Positions 40,382-48,917 of a stretch of DNA of 64,000 nt are shown here, in pieces. Numbering within the stretch: the stretch's first letter is position 1; each line of letters begins with the position of its first letter. Source of the DNA: Endozoicomonas sp. 4G (GTDB taxonomy: Bacteria; Pseudomonadota; Gammaproteobacteria; Pseudomonadales; Endozoicomonadaceae); the NCBI RefSeq assembly GCF_023822025.1, contig NZ_CP082909.1:3710001-3774000 (forward strand). Reading direction: 5' to 3'. Below the pieces are notes generated by a model. That model did no database searches. It was not told the origin of the DNA and was given only the letters and a program-made list of their open reading frames with translations. A program made the translations under genes and the position numbers.

Positions 40382-42592
40382 TCATTCTTTATTCCCCTTC
40401 TTTCTTTTTCCGTTAGAGGATGGCTGGTCAGACGCTTTCCTTTTAAGTCTCCTTGGTCTCTGGTCGGCAGGCAGGTGGATCTTTTTGTGCTTTTTCAGAT
40501 TACCCGCATGCTCAGTTCTGTAGTTGCAGCCCTCATGGTCACAGCGGTACACCTTGAGTCTCTGGTCGGCAGGCAGGTGGGTCTGTTTGTGCTTTTTCAG
40601 ATCTCCCGCCCACTGGGTGCTGTAGTCGCAGCCCTCATGGTCACAGTGGTGCACCTTGAGTCTCTGATCGGCAGGCAGGTGGGTCTGTTTGTGCTTTTTC
40701 AGATCTCCCGTCCACTGGGTGCTGTAGTCGCAGCCCTCATGGTCACAGTGGTACATCATGAGTCTCTGGTCGGCAGGCAGGTGGGTCTGTTTGTGCTTTT
40801 TCAGATCTGCCGTCCATTGGGTGCTGTAGTCGCAGCCCTCATGGCCACACTGGTGCACCTTGGATCTCACAGGTTTTCTGGGGCTCTGGTCGGCAGGCAA
40901 GTGGGTCTGCCAGTGCTTATTCAGATTGCTCCTCAGGTCGGTGCTGTAGTTGCAGCCCTCATGGTCACAATGGTGCTTCTTGATTCTCTGGTCGGCAGGC
41001 AGGTGAGTCTGTTTGTGCATTTTCAGATGGCCCTTCTGGGCGGTGCAATAGTTGCAGCCTTCATAGTCACACCGCTGCATATTGGGTCTCTGGTCGACAG
41101 GCAGGTGGGTCTGTCTGTGCATTCTCAGATGGCTCATGTGGTCGGTACTGTAGTGACAGCCCTCATAGTCACACTGGTGCACCTTGAGTCTCTGCTCGGC
41201 AGGCAGGTGGGTCTGTTTGTGAATTCTCAAATTGCCCGCCCGGTTCGTGATGTGGTCGCAACCCTCATAGTCACACTGGTGCACCTTGGGTCTTTTGGGT
41301 CTCTCAGGTCTCTGATCGGCAGGCAGGTGGGTCTGTTTGTGCTGGCTCAGGTTGCACGCGTAGCCAGTGCTGAAGTTGCAGCCCTTATGGTCACACTGGT
41401 GCACCTTCGGCTTCTTGACTCTCTGGTCGGCAGGCAAATGGGTCTGTTTGTGCGCTTTCAGATTGCTCCACCGGTCAGTTCTGTGGTTGCAGCCCTCATA
41501 GTCACACGGGTACATCTTGGGCTTTAGGTCGGCAGGCAGGTGGGTCTGTTTGTGCTTTTTCAGATTGCCCGCGTAATAGGTGCTGAAGTTACAGCCCTCA
41601 TGGCCACACTGGTATATCCTGGGTCTACTGACTCTCTTGGCTCTCTTGGCTCTCGTGGCTCTCTGGTCGACAGGCAGGTGGCTCTGTTTGTGCTTTTTCA
41701 GATTGCTCGCATGATAGGTGCTGTGGTTGCAGCCCACATGGTCACACTGGTGCGCCCTGGGTCTCTGATCCGCAGGCAGGTGGGTCTGTTTGTGCCTTTT
41801 CAGATGGCTCGAGTGATGGCTGCTGTAGTTGCAGCCCTTATGGTCACACTGGTGCGCCCTGGGCCTTTCAGCAGACAGATGCGTCCATTTGTGTGTATTC
41901 AGATGGCCCGTGTGGTCGGTGTAGTAGTTGCAACCCTCATAGTCACACTGGTATACCTTGACTCTCTGGTCGGCAGGCAGGTGGGTCTGTTGGTGACTCT
42001 TCAGATGACCCGCCTGGTCGGTGCAGTAAGCCGTTGGGGTGACTTTCGGGTGGTTAACAGAGTCCGCTTCTGTTTCGTCTGCCTCTGAGTCAATGGCTAT
42101 TTCAGTGTCTGAAACGGGCTCCTGCTTAATCTTTTTCAGTGCCAGAGTTGCACAATACTGGTTGATTTCATTTGATACTGGAAAAGGACTCATTGTCGTG
42201 ATTGCATACTGAACATCAGATTCGGCATCAGCATCGTCTTCGTCAGAATGATTATCGCTGCTTTCATCAGAGGTGCCGCTGTCTTCACCGTCAGAACTAT
42301 CATCAGAGGCAGCTCGACTGTAAGCCCTGGCCTTGACACCAGAGTCAATAGTTTCGACGCCCGGGGAGTGGAAGCCAATTGTCGGGTTATCGTCAAGTAG
42401 AAGCCTTATCCGGGCGGATAGATGTTTTCCGAAACATGAGACCTCAATAAAGGACTTCGGGGTGTTGATGAGCACTGTGCCGACAGCCAGAGCTAAGAGC
42501 ACAGGCAACCTATTTTCCTGAGCCAGACCATTAGAGCAGTGCACAGAACAGGCAATGGTCAAAGTCAAAATCAATGTTTTTTTGGATAGCAA
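40382..42592 (-). CDS. Secreted C2H2 zinc-finger protein, copy 28 (largest, 14 fingers)
   Basis: The protein has 736 residues. Leader KKTLILTLTIACSVHC is cut after NGLA; then AVGTVLINTPKSFIEVSCFGKHLSARIRLLLDDN and a SPGVETIDSGVKARAYSRAAS segment. WWELK is absent. Site IKQEPVSDTE. A half-finger (DQAGHLKSHQQTH) leads to fourteen fingers from about residue 228. Fingers 11-13 are tandem copies with a STQW-x-x-DLKKH helix, and many fingers have CDYEGC. The linker before finger 4 (ATRAKRAKRVSRPRI) is long. The tail is KRKASDQPSSNGKRKKGNKE. Confidence 0.94.
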   Translation of the reverse strand: MLSKKTLILTLTIACSVHCSNGLAQENRLPVLLALAVGTVLINTPKSFIEVSCFGKHLSARIRLLLDDNPTIGFHSPGVETIDSGVKARAYSRAASDDSSDGEDSGTSDESSDNHSDEDDADAESDVQYAITTMSPFPVSNEINQYCATLALKKIKQEPVSDTEIAIDSEADETEADSVNHPKVTPTAYCTDQAGHLKSHQQTHLPADQRVKVYQCDYEGCNYYTDHTGHLNTHKWTHLSAERPRAHQCDHKGCNYSSHHSSHLKRHKQTHLPADQRPRAHQCDHVGCNHSTYHASNLKKHKQSHLPVDQRATRAKRAKRVSRPRIYQCGHEGCNFSTYYAGNLKKHKQTHLPADLKPKMYPCDYEGCNHRTDRWSNLKAHKQTHLPADQRVKKPKVHQCDHKGCNFSTGYACNLSQHKQTHLPADQRPERPKRPKVHQCDYEGCDHITNRAGNLRIHKQTHLPAEQRLKVHQCDYEGCHYSTDHMSHLRMHRQTHLPVDQRPNMQRCDYEGCNYCTAQKGHLKMHKQTHLPADQRIKKHHCDHEGCNYSTDLRSNLNKHWQTHLPADQSPRKPVRSKVHQCGHEGCDYSTQWTADLKKHKQTHLPADQRLMMYHCDHEGCDYSTQWTGDLKKHKQTHLPADQRLKVHHCDHEGCDYSTQWAGDLKKHKQTHLPADQRLKVYRCDHEGCNYRTEHAGNLKKHKKIHLPADQRPRRLKRKASDQPSSNGKRKKGNKE

Positions 42593-42691
42593 GGCTCGCC
42601 TTCCCAGTCGTTGAACTGTTTATTTGGAAATCAGGTTAGTCAAAATCTGGAGAGAGGTCGGTGCTTTCTTTGAGGTGGGTTGGGAAGCGGA

Positions 42692-43969
42692 TCATTCTTT
42701 ATCATCCTTCTTTCTTTTCTTGTCAGATAGCGGCTGGTCATAGGCTTTTCTCTTGGATCTCTGGTCGGCAGTCAGGTGGGTCTGTTTGTGCCTTTTCACA
42801 TTGCCCGCCCGATCAGTTCTGTAGTTGCAGCCCTCATGATCACACTGATGCACCTTGGGTCTCTGGTCGGCAAGCAGGTGAATCCGTTTGTGCGTTTTCA
42901 GACTGCTTCTGTGGTCGGTTCTGTAGTCGCAGCCCTCATGATCACACTGGTGCACCTTGGGCCTCTGGTCAGCAGGCAGGTGGGTCTGTTTGTGCCTTTT
43001 CACATTGCCTATGTTGGGGGAGCTGTAGTAGCAGCCCTCATGGTCACACTGGTGCAACTTGGGTCTCTGGTCGGCAGGCAGGTGGGTTCGTTTGTGCGTT
43101 TTCAGAAGGCCCAGATAGTGGGTCCTGAAGTTGCAGCCCTCATGGTCACACTGATGCACCTTGGGTTTCCTGAGTCTCTGGTCGGCAGGCAGATGGGTTT
43201 GTTTGTGCCTCTTCAGATGACCCCTGTAGTAGCTGCTGTAGCCGCAGCCCTCATGGTCACACTGCTGTATCCTGGGTCTCCGGTCAACAGGCAGAAGGGT
43301 CTGTTTGTGCGTTTTCAGATGGCTCGCCTGGTCGGTGCTGTAAGCAGTTGGGGTGATTTTCGGGTGGTTAACAGAGTCCACTTCTGTCACCTTTACCTCT
43401 GAGTCAGTGGGTGTTTCACCGTCTGAAACGGGCTCCTGCTTAATCTTTTTCAGTTCCAGAGTCGCACAATACTGACTGATTTTATTTGGTACCCGAAAAG
43501 GATTAAGTGTCGTGGTTAGATACTCAACATGAGATTCGGCATCAGCTTCGTCTTCGTTTGAACGGTTGTCACTGTTTTTATCAGAGCCGCCGCTGTCTTC
43601 ACTGTCACTGTCTTCACTGTCACTGTCTTCGCTGTCACTGTCTTCGCTGTCACTGTCTTCGCTGTCGGCACTATCATCAGAGGCTGCCCGACGGTAGGAC
43701 TCAGCGTTGACACCAGGGTCGGGAGAAAAGCAATAACCAGTGCCTGGTTTTAAAAGGATGTCATCACCGAAGTAAACTTGCGGCATGTCACTGTGGTTCT
43801 CGTCAGATTCTTGCTTCAACTCCCACCATTCAATGGCCTCGCTCTCTTCACTTTCGTCAGGTAGAAGCATTATCCGGGTGGGTTGGTTGTTTTCCTGAGT
43901 CTGGCCATTAAGGCAATGCAAAGAAAAAGCAATAGCCAAGGCCAAAATCAATGGTTTTTTGAATAGCAA
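42692..43969 (-). CDS. Secreted C2H2 zinc-finger protein, copy 29
   Basis: The protein has 425 residues. Leader FKKPLILALAIAFSLHC is cut after NGQT, as in copy 30. Then NNQPTRIMLLPDESEESEAIEWWELKQESDENHSDMPQVYFGDDILLKPGTGYCFSPDPGVNAESYRRAAS and an acidic tract with four DSEDS units. Site IKQEPVSDGE. A half-finger (DQASHLKTHKQTL) precedes five fingers from about residue 237. Helices are unlike other copies (SSYYRGHLKRH, RTHYLGLLKTH, SSPNIGNVKRH), and two have Val at the usual Leu. The tail is KRKAYDQPLSDKKRKKDDKE. Confidence 0.94.
   Translation of the reverse strand: MLFKKPLILALAIAFSLHCLNGQTQENNQPTRIMLLPDESEESEAIEWWELKQESDENHSDMPQVYFGDDILLKPGTGYCFSPDPGVNAESYRRAASDDSADSEDSDSEDSDSEDSDSEDSDSEDSGGSDKNSDNRSNEDEADAESHVEYLTTTLNPFRVPNKISQYCATLELKKIKQEPVSDGETPTDSEVKVTEVDSVNHPKITPTAYSTDQASHLKTHKQTLLPVDRRPRIQQCDHEGCGYSSYYRGHLKRHKQTHLPADQRLRKPKVHQCDHEGCNFRTHYLGLLKTHKRTHLPADQRPKLHQCDHEGCYYSSPNIGNVKRHKQTHLPADQRPKVHQCDHEGCDYRTDHRSSLKTHKRIHLLADQRPKVHQCDHEGCNYRTDRAGNVKRHKQTHLTADQRSKRKAYDQPLSDKKRKKDDKE
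43593..43667 (-). repeat. 15-bp minisatellite, about 5 units, in copy 29 acidic tract
   Basis: Units of ACTGTCTTC(A/G)CTGTC encode DSEDS. The first units read TTCACTG and the later ones TTCGCTG, so at least two unit types have spread. Confidence 0.85.
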
Positions 43970-44066
43970 GGCTTGGGTTCCCAGAGGTTGTAATGTTTAT
44001 TGGGAAATCAGGTTAGTCAAAATCTGGAGAAGTCGGAGGTTTCTTTGAGGTGGGTTGGGGAGCGGA

Positions 44067-46007
44067 TCATTCTTTATCACCCTTCTTTCTTTTCTTGTCA
44101 AATGGCAGCTGGTCATAGGCTTTTCTCTTGAATCTCTGGCAGGCAGGCAGGTGGATCTGTTTGTGCTTTTTCAGATTGGTTATGTAGTCGCTGCTGTAGT
44201 TGCAACCTTCATGGTCACAGTGGTGCACCTTGGGTCTCTTGGGTCTCTGGTCGGCAGGCAGGTGGATCTGTTTGTGCTTTTTCAGATCGCTTGTAAAGCC
44301 TGTTCTGTAGTCGCAGCCCTCATGGTCACACGGGTGCACCTTGGGTTTCCTGGATCTCTGGTCGGCAGGCAGGTGGATCTGTTTGTGCTTGTTCAGATAG
44401 CTTTTGTCGTGGGAGCTGTAGTTGCAGCCTTCATGGTCACACTGGTGCACCTTGAGTTTCTGTTCGGCAGGCAGGTGGGTCTGTTTGTGCTTTTTCAGAT
44501 TGCTCATGTAGTCGCTGCTGAAGTTGCAGCCTTCATGGTCACACTGGTGTGGCTTGGTTCTTTGCTCGGCAGGCAAGTGGGTCTGCTTGTGCTTTTTCAG
44601 ATAGCTTATGTCGTAGGAGCTGAAGTTGCAGCCTTCATGGTCACAGTGGTGCCCCTTGGGTCTCTGTTCGGCAGGCAAATGGGTCTGTTTGTGGTGTTTC
44701 AGATTGCTTATGTAGTCGCTGCTGAAGTTGCAGCCTTCATGGTCACAGTGGTGCACCTTGGGTCTCTGGTCGGCAGGCAGGTGGGTCTGTTTGTGCCTTT
44801 TCAGACTGCCCCTAATGTCGGTTCTGTAATCACAGCCCTCATGGTCACACTGGTGCACCTTGGGTTTCCTGGCTCTCTGATCGGTAGGCAGGTGAGTCTG
44901 TTTGTGCCTTTTCAGACTGACCCTCTGGTCGGTTCTGTAATCACAGCCCTCATGGTCACACTGGTGCACCTTGAGTTTCCTGGGTCTCTGGTCGGCAGGT
45001 AGGTGGGTCTGTTTGTGTTTTTTCAGGTCGCTCGCCCGGGCGGTTCTGTAGTCGCAGCCCTCATGGTCACACTGGTGCACCTTGGGTCTTTTGAGTCCCT
45101 GGTCAGCAGGCAGGTGGCTCTTTTTGTGCTTTTTCAGGTCGCGCCCACAGTTGGCGATGTAGTTGCAACTCTCATGATCACACTGGTGCACCAAGGCTCT
45201 CTGGTCGGCAGGAAGGTGGGTCTGTTTGTGCTTTTTCAGATTGCCCATGTGGTCGCTGCTGTAATAGCAGCCCTCATGGTCACACTGGTGCATCTTAGGT
45301 CTCTGGTCGGCAGGCAGGTGGGTCTGTTTGTGCCTTTTCAGGTTACCCATCTGGTCGGTGCTGTAGTTACAACCCTCATGGTCACACTGCACCTTGAGTC
45401 TCTTCGTTCTTTTGGATCTCTGGTCGGCAGGTAGAACACCTACCTCTGAGTTAGCAGGTGTTTCACTGTCTGAAATAGGCTCCTGCTTAATCTTTTTCAG
45501 TTCCAGAGTCGCACAATACTGACTGATTTCATTTAATACCCGAAAAGGATTAAGTGTCGTGATTAGATACTCAACTCTAGATTCGGCATCAGATTCGGCA
45601 TCAGATTCGGCATCAGATTCGGCATCAGCTTCGTCATCGTTTGAACGGTTGTCACTGTTTTTATCAGAACTGCCGCTGTCTCCACTGTCACTGTCTTCGC
45701 TGTCGGCACTATCATCAGAGGCTACCTGACTGTAGGCCTCAGCTTTGACACCAGGGTCAGGAGAAAAGCAATAGCGAGTGCCTGGCTTTACAAGGATGTC
45801 ATCACCGAAGCAGACGTCTGGCATATCGCTGTAGTTCTCGTCAGATTCTTGCTTCAACTCCCACCATTCAATGGTCTCGCTCTCTTCACTTTCGTCAGGT
45901 AGAAGCATTATCCGGGTGGGTTGGTTGTTTTCCTGAGTCTGGCCATTAGAGCAATGCAAAGAAAAAGCAATTGCCAAGGCCAAAATCAATGGTTTTTTGA
46001 ATAGCAA
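44067..46007 (-). CDS. Secreted C2H2 zinc-finger protein, copy 30 (12 fingers)
   Basis: The protein has 646 residues. The first 90 residues are nearly those of copy 29 (NNQPTRIMLLPDESEESETIEWWELK). The acidic tract ends in four ESDA units from a 12-bp repeat. Site IKQEPISDSE. No half-finger: SEVGVLPADQRSKRTKRLKVQC leads into twelve fingers from about residue 218. Fingers 7-10 and 12 form a subfamily with SS(D/Y/H)-helices (SSDYISNLKHH, SSYDISYLKKH, SSDYMSNLKKH); fingers 4-6 share RTD-type helices. Finger 3 is divergent (CDHESCNYIANCGRDLKKH). The tail is KRKAYDQLPFDKKRKK after an unusual CQRF linker. Confidence 0.94.
   Translation of the reverse strand: MLFKKPLILALAIAFSLHCSNGQTQENNQPTRIMLLPDESEESETIEWWELKQESDENYSDMPDVCFGDDILVKPGTRYCFSPDPGVKAEAYSQVASDDSADSEDSDSGDSGSSDKNSDNRSNDDEADAESDAESDAESDAESRVEYLITTLNPFRVLNEISQYCATLELKKIKQEPISDSETPANSEVGVLPADQRSKRTKRLKVQCDHEGCNYSTDQMGNLKRHKQTHLPADQRPKMHQCDHEGCYYSSDHMGNLKKHKQTHLPADQRALVHQCDHESCNYIANCGRDLKKHKKSHLPADQGLKRPKVHQCDHEGCDYRTARASDLKKHKQTHLPADQRPRKLKVHQCDHEGCDYRTDQRVSLKRHKQTHLPTDQRARKPKVHQCDHEGCDYRTDIRGSLKRHKQTHLPADQRPKVHHCDHEGCNFSSDYISNLKHHKQTHLPAEQRPKGHHCDHEGCNFSSYDISYLKKHKQTHLPAEQRTKPHQCDHEGCNFSSDYMSNLKKHKQTHLPAEQKLKVHQCDHEGCNYSSHDKSYLNKHKQIHLPADQRSRKPKVHPCDHEGCDYRTGFTSDLKKHKQIHLPADQRPKRPKVHHCDHEGCNYSSDYITNLKKHKQIHLPACQRFKRKAYDQLPFDKKRKKGDKE
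45580..45627 (-). repeat. 12-bp minisatellite, 4 units, in copy 30
   Basis: The plus-strand unit GATTCGGCATCA is repeated four times and encodes DAES units at the end of the acidic tract. Other copies have it once (e.g. DADAES). Confidence 0.94.
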
Positions 46008-46106
46008 GGCCTGGCTTCCCAGTCGTTGAACTGTTTATTTGGAAATCAGGTTAGTCAAAATCTGGAGAGATGTTGGTGATTTCTTTGAGGTGGGTTGGGA
46101 GGCGGA

Positions 46107-47483
46107 TCATTCTTTATCACCCTTCTTTCTTTTCTTGTCAGGTGGCAGCTGGTCATAGGCTTTTCTCTTGAGTCTCTGGTCGGCAGGCAGGTGGGTCTGT
46201 TTGTGCTTTTTCAGATTGTTTATGTAGTCGCTGCTGAAGTTGCAGCCTTCATGATCACAGTGGTGCTCCTTGGATCTCTGGTCGGCAGGCAGGTGGGTCT
46301 GTTTGTGCCTTTTCAGACTGCGCCTATTGTCAGTTCTGTAATAACAGCCCTCTTGGTCACACTGGTGCACCTTGGGTTTCCTGGGTCTCTGATCGGCAGG
46401 CAGGTGGGTCTGTTTGTGCCTTTTCAGTGCGCCCACCTGGTCAGTTCTGTAATCGCAGCCATCATGGTCACACTGGTGCACCTTGGGTTTCCTGGATCTC
46501 TGGTCGGCAGGAAGGTGGATCTGTTTGTGTTTTTTCAGGTCGTGCGCCCGGGTGCTGCTGTAGTTGCAGCCCTCATGGTCACACTGGTGCTCCCTGGGTC
46601 TCTGGTCGGCAGGCAGATGGGTCAGTTTGTGCCGTTTCAGACTGCACCTGAGGTCGGTTCTGTAGTCGCAGTTTTCATGGTCACACTGGTGCACCTTGGG
46701 CCTCTGGTCAGCAGGCAGGTGGATCTGTTTGTGCTTTTTCAGATCGACCGCCCGGTTGGTTCTGTAGTCGCAGTCCTCATTGTCACACTGGTGCACCTTG
46801 AGTTTCCCAGGTCTCACAGGCAGGCGGGTCTGTTTGTGCGTTTTCAGATGGCTCGCCTGGTCGATGCTGTGAGCAGGTGTGGTGATTTTCGGGTGCTGAT
46901 CAGAGTCCGCTTCTGCTACGCCTACTTCTGAGTCAGCCGGTGTTTCACTGTCTGAAATAGACTCCTGCTTAATCTTTTTCAGTTCCAGAGTCGCACAATA
47001 CTGACTGATTTCATTTGACACCCAAAAAGGATTAAGTGTCGTGGTCTGATACTCAACATTGGATTCGGCATCAGCTTCGTCTTCGTCTGAACAGTCGTCA
47101 CTGTTTTTATCAGAGCTGCCACTGTCTCCACTGTCAGAACCCTCATCAGAGACTGCACGACTGTAGGCCTTAGCTTTGATACCCTCTTCTGCTGGTTCCT
47201 CAGGCCTTTTGTCGCCTCTGAAGCGAAAAAGCATCAGGCTTTCCCTTTGTTTGGCTACGGCAATGATTTCACATTGCTGATCGTTTCCGTGCTGTATCTC
47301 AGTGGCGATAGCTTTAACCATAGAGTCAAGTTCTGGTAGCGCGTCCCGGACTGAGAAAAGAGGGAGAAGAATAGTTTCGACGCCCAGAACGAACAGCAAA
47401 GGCATTCTACTTTCCTGAGCGTGGCCATTAGAGCAATGCACGGTAACGACCAAGATCAAAATCAATGATTTTTTAGATAACAA
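46107..47483 (-). CDS. Secreted C2H2 zinc-finger protein, copy 31
   Basis: I use the family TTG at 47483 (458 residues); a TTG at 47507 would add eight. The leader is short (KKSLILILVVTVHC) and cut after NGHA. The N-terminus has GVETILLPLFSVRDALPELDSMVKAIATEI, then CEIIAVAKQRESLMLFRFRGDKRPEEPAEEGIKAKAYSRAVS; WWELK and FGDDILL are deleted at the GIKAKAY junction. Site IKQESISDSE. A half-finger (DQASHLKTHKQTR) precedes six fingers from about residue 231. Finger 1 reads CDNEDC and finger 5 CDQEGC, both with the His of CDHEGC changed. The tail is KRKAYDQLPPDKKRKK. Confidence 0.92.
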   Translation of the reverse strand: MLSKKSLILILVVTVHCSNGHAQESRMPLLFVLGVETILLPLFSVRDALPELDSMVKAIATEIQHGNDQQCEIIAVAKQRESLMLFRFRGDKRPEEPAEEGIKAKAYSRAVSDEGSDSGDSGSSDKNSDDCSDEDEADAESNVEYQTTTLNPFWVSNEISQYCATLELKKIKQESISDSETPADSEVGVAEADSDQHPKITTPAHSIDQASHLKTHKQTRLPVRPGKLKVHQCDNEDCDYRTNRAVDLKKHKQIHLPADQRPKVHQCDHENCDYRTDLRCSLKRHKLTHLPADQRPREHQCDHEGCNYSSTRAHDLKKHKQIHLPADQRSRKPKVHQCDHDGCDYRTDQVGALKRHKQTHLPADQRPRKPKVHQCDQEGCYYRTDNRRSLKRHKQTHLPADQRSKEHHCDHEGCNFSSDYINNLKKHKQTHLPADQRLKRKAYDQLPPDKKRKKGDKE

Positions 47484-47582
47484 GGCCTGGGTTCCCAGTC
47501 GTTGCAATGTTTATTTGAAAATCAGGTTAGTCAAAATCTGGAGAGAAGTTGGTGATTTCTTTGAGGTGGGTTGGGCGGCGGA

Positions 47583-48818
47583 TCATTCTTTATCACCCTT
47601 GTTTCTTTTCTTGTCAGATGGCAGCTGGTCATAGGCTTTTCTCTTGAGTCTCCGATTGGCAGAAAGGTGAGTCTGTTGGTGTCTTTTCAGGTTTTCCGGC
47701 CGGAGGGTTCTGTAGCTGCAGCCCTCATGGTCACACTGGTGCACCTTGAGTCTCTGGTCGGCAGGCAGATGGATCTGTTTGTGCTTTTTCAGACTGCTTA
47801 AGCAGTCACTGCTGTAGTTGCAGCCTTCATGGTCACAGTGGTACACCTTGGGTCTCTGGTCGGCAGGCAGGTGGGTCTCTTTGTGCCTTTTCAGTGCGCT
47901 CGTATAGTCGGTTCTGTAATCGCAGCCCTCATGGTCACACTGGTGCACCTTGGGTTTCCTGACCCTCTGGTCGGCAGGAAGGTGGATCTGTTTGTGTATT
48001 TTTACGTCGTACGCCCGGGCGGTGCGGTAGTTGCAGCCCTCATGGTCACACTGGTGCACCTTGGGTCTCTGGTCAGCAGGCAGGTGGGTCTGTTTGTGCC
48101 TTTTCAGACTGCCCCCGTGGGCGGTGCGGTAGTCGCAGCCCTCATGGTCACACTGGTGCACCTTGGGTTTCCTGGCTCTCTGATCGGCAGGCAGGTGTGT
48201 CTGTTTGTGCCTTTTCAGATCTTCCGGCCGGTTGGTACTGTAGTTGCAGTCCTCATGGTCACACTGGTGCACCTTGAGCTTCTGTTCGGCAGGCAGGTGG
48301 GTCTGTTTGTGCTTTTTCAGATGGGCTCTGTAGTCGCTGATGTAAGCAGGTGAGGTGATTTTCGGGTGGTTAACAGAGTTCGCTGCTGCCACATCTACCT
48401 CTGAGTCAGCGGGTGTTTCACTGTCTAAAATAGACTCCTGCTTAATCTTTTTCAGTTCCAGAGTCGCACAATACTGACTGATTTCATTTGATACTGGAAA
48501 GGGACTCAGTGTCGTGATTGCATACTGAACATCAGATTCGGCATCAGCATCGTCTTCGTCAGAATGATTATCGCTGCTTTTATCAGAGGTGCCGCTGTCT
48601 TCACCGTCAGAACTATCATCAGAGGCAGCTCGACTGTAAGCCCTGGCCTTGACACCAGAGTCAGGTTCTGGCAGCGCATACCGGACTGGAAAAAGAGGAA
48701 GAAGCATCGTTTCGACGCCCGGAACGAACAGCAAAGGCATTCTACTTTCCTGAGCGTGGCCATTAGAGCAATACACGGTAACGACCAGGATCAAAATCAA
48801 TGGTTTTTTAGATAACAA
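47583..48818 (-). CDS. Secreted C2H2 zinc-finger protein, copy 32
   Basis: The protein has 411 residues. Leader KKPLILILVVTVYC is cut after NGHA. The N-terminus FVPGVETMLLPLFPVRYALPEPDSGVKARAYSRAASDDSSDGEDSGTSDKSSDNHSDEDDADAESDVQYAITT has an acidic section almost equal to that of copy 28, showing module exchange over about 6 kb. Site IKQESILDSE. A half-finger (DYRAHLKKHKQTH) precedes six fingers from about residue 190, two of them with Pro in the helix (STNRPEDLKRH, RTLRPENLKRH). The tail is KRKAYDQLPSDKKRNKGDKE, with Asn breaking the second basic cluster. Confidence 0.94.
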   Translation of the reverse strand: MLSKKPLILILVVTVYCSNGHAQESRMPLLFVPGVETMLLPLFPVRYALPEPDSGVKARAYSRAASDDSSDGEDSGTSDKSSDNHSDEDDADAESDVQYAITTLSPFPVSNEISQYCATLELKKIKQESILDSETPADSEVDVAAANSVNHPKITSPAYISDYRAHLKKHKQTHLPAEQKLKVHQCDHEDCNYSTNRPEDLKRHKQTHLPADQRARKPKVHQCDHEGCDYRTAHGGSLKRHKQTHLPADQRPKVHQCDHEGCNYRTARAYDVKIHKQIHLPADQRVRKPKVHQCDHEGCDYRTDYTSALKRHKETHLPADQRPKVYHCDHEGCNYSSDCLSSLKKHKQIHLPADQRLKVHQCDHEGCSYRTLRPENLKRHQQTHLSANRRLKRKAYDQLPSDKKRNKGDKE

Positions 48819-48917
48819 GGTCTGGCTTCCCAGTCGTTGAACTGTCTACTTGGAAATCAGGTTAGTCAAAATCTGGAGAGAGGTCGGTGGTTTTTTTGAG
48901 GCGGGCTGGAACGTGGA

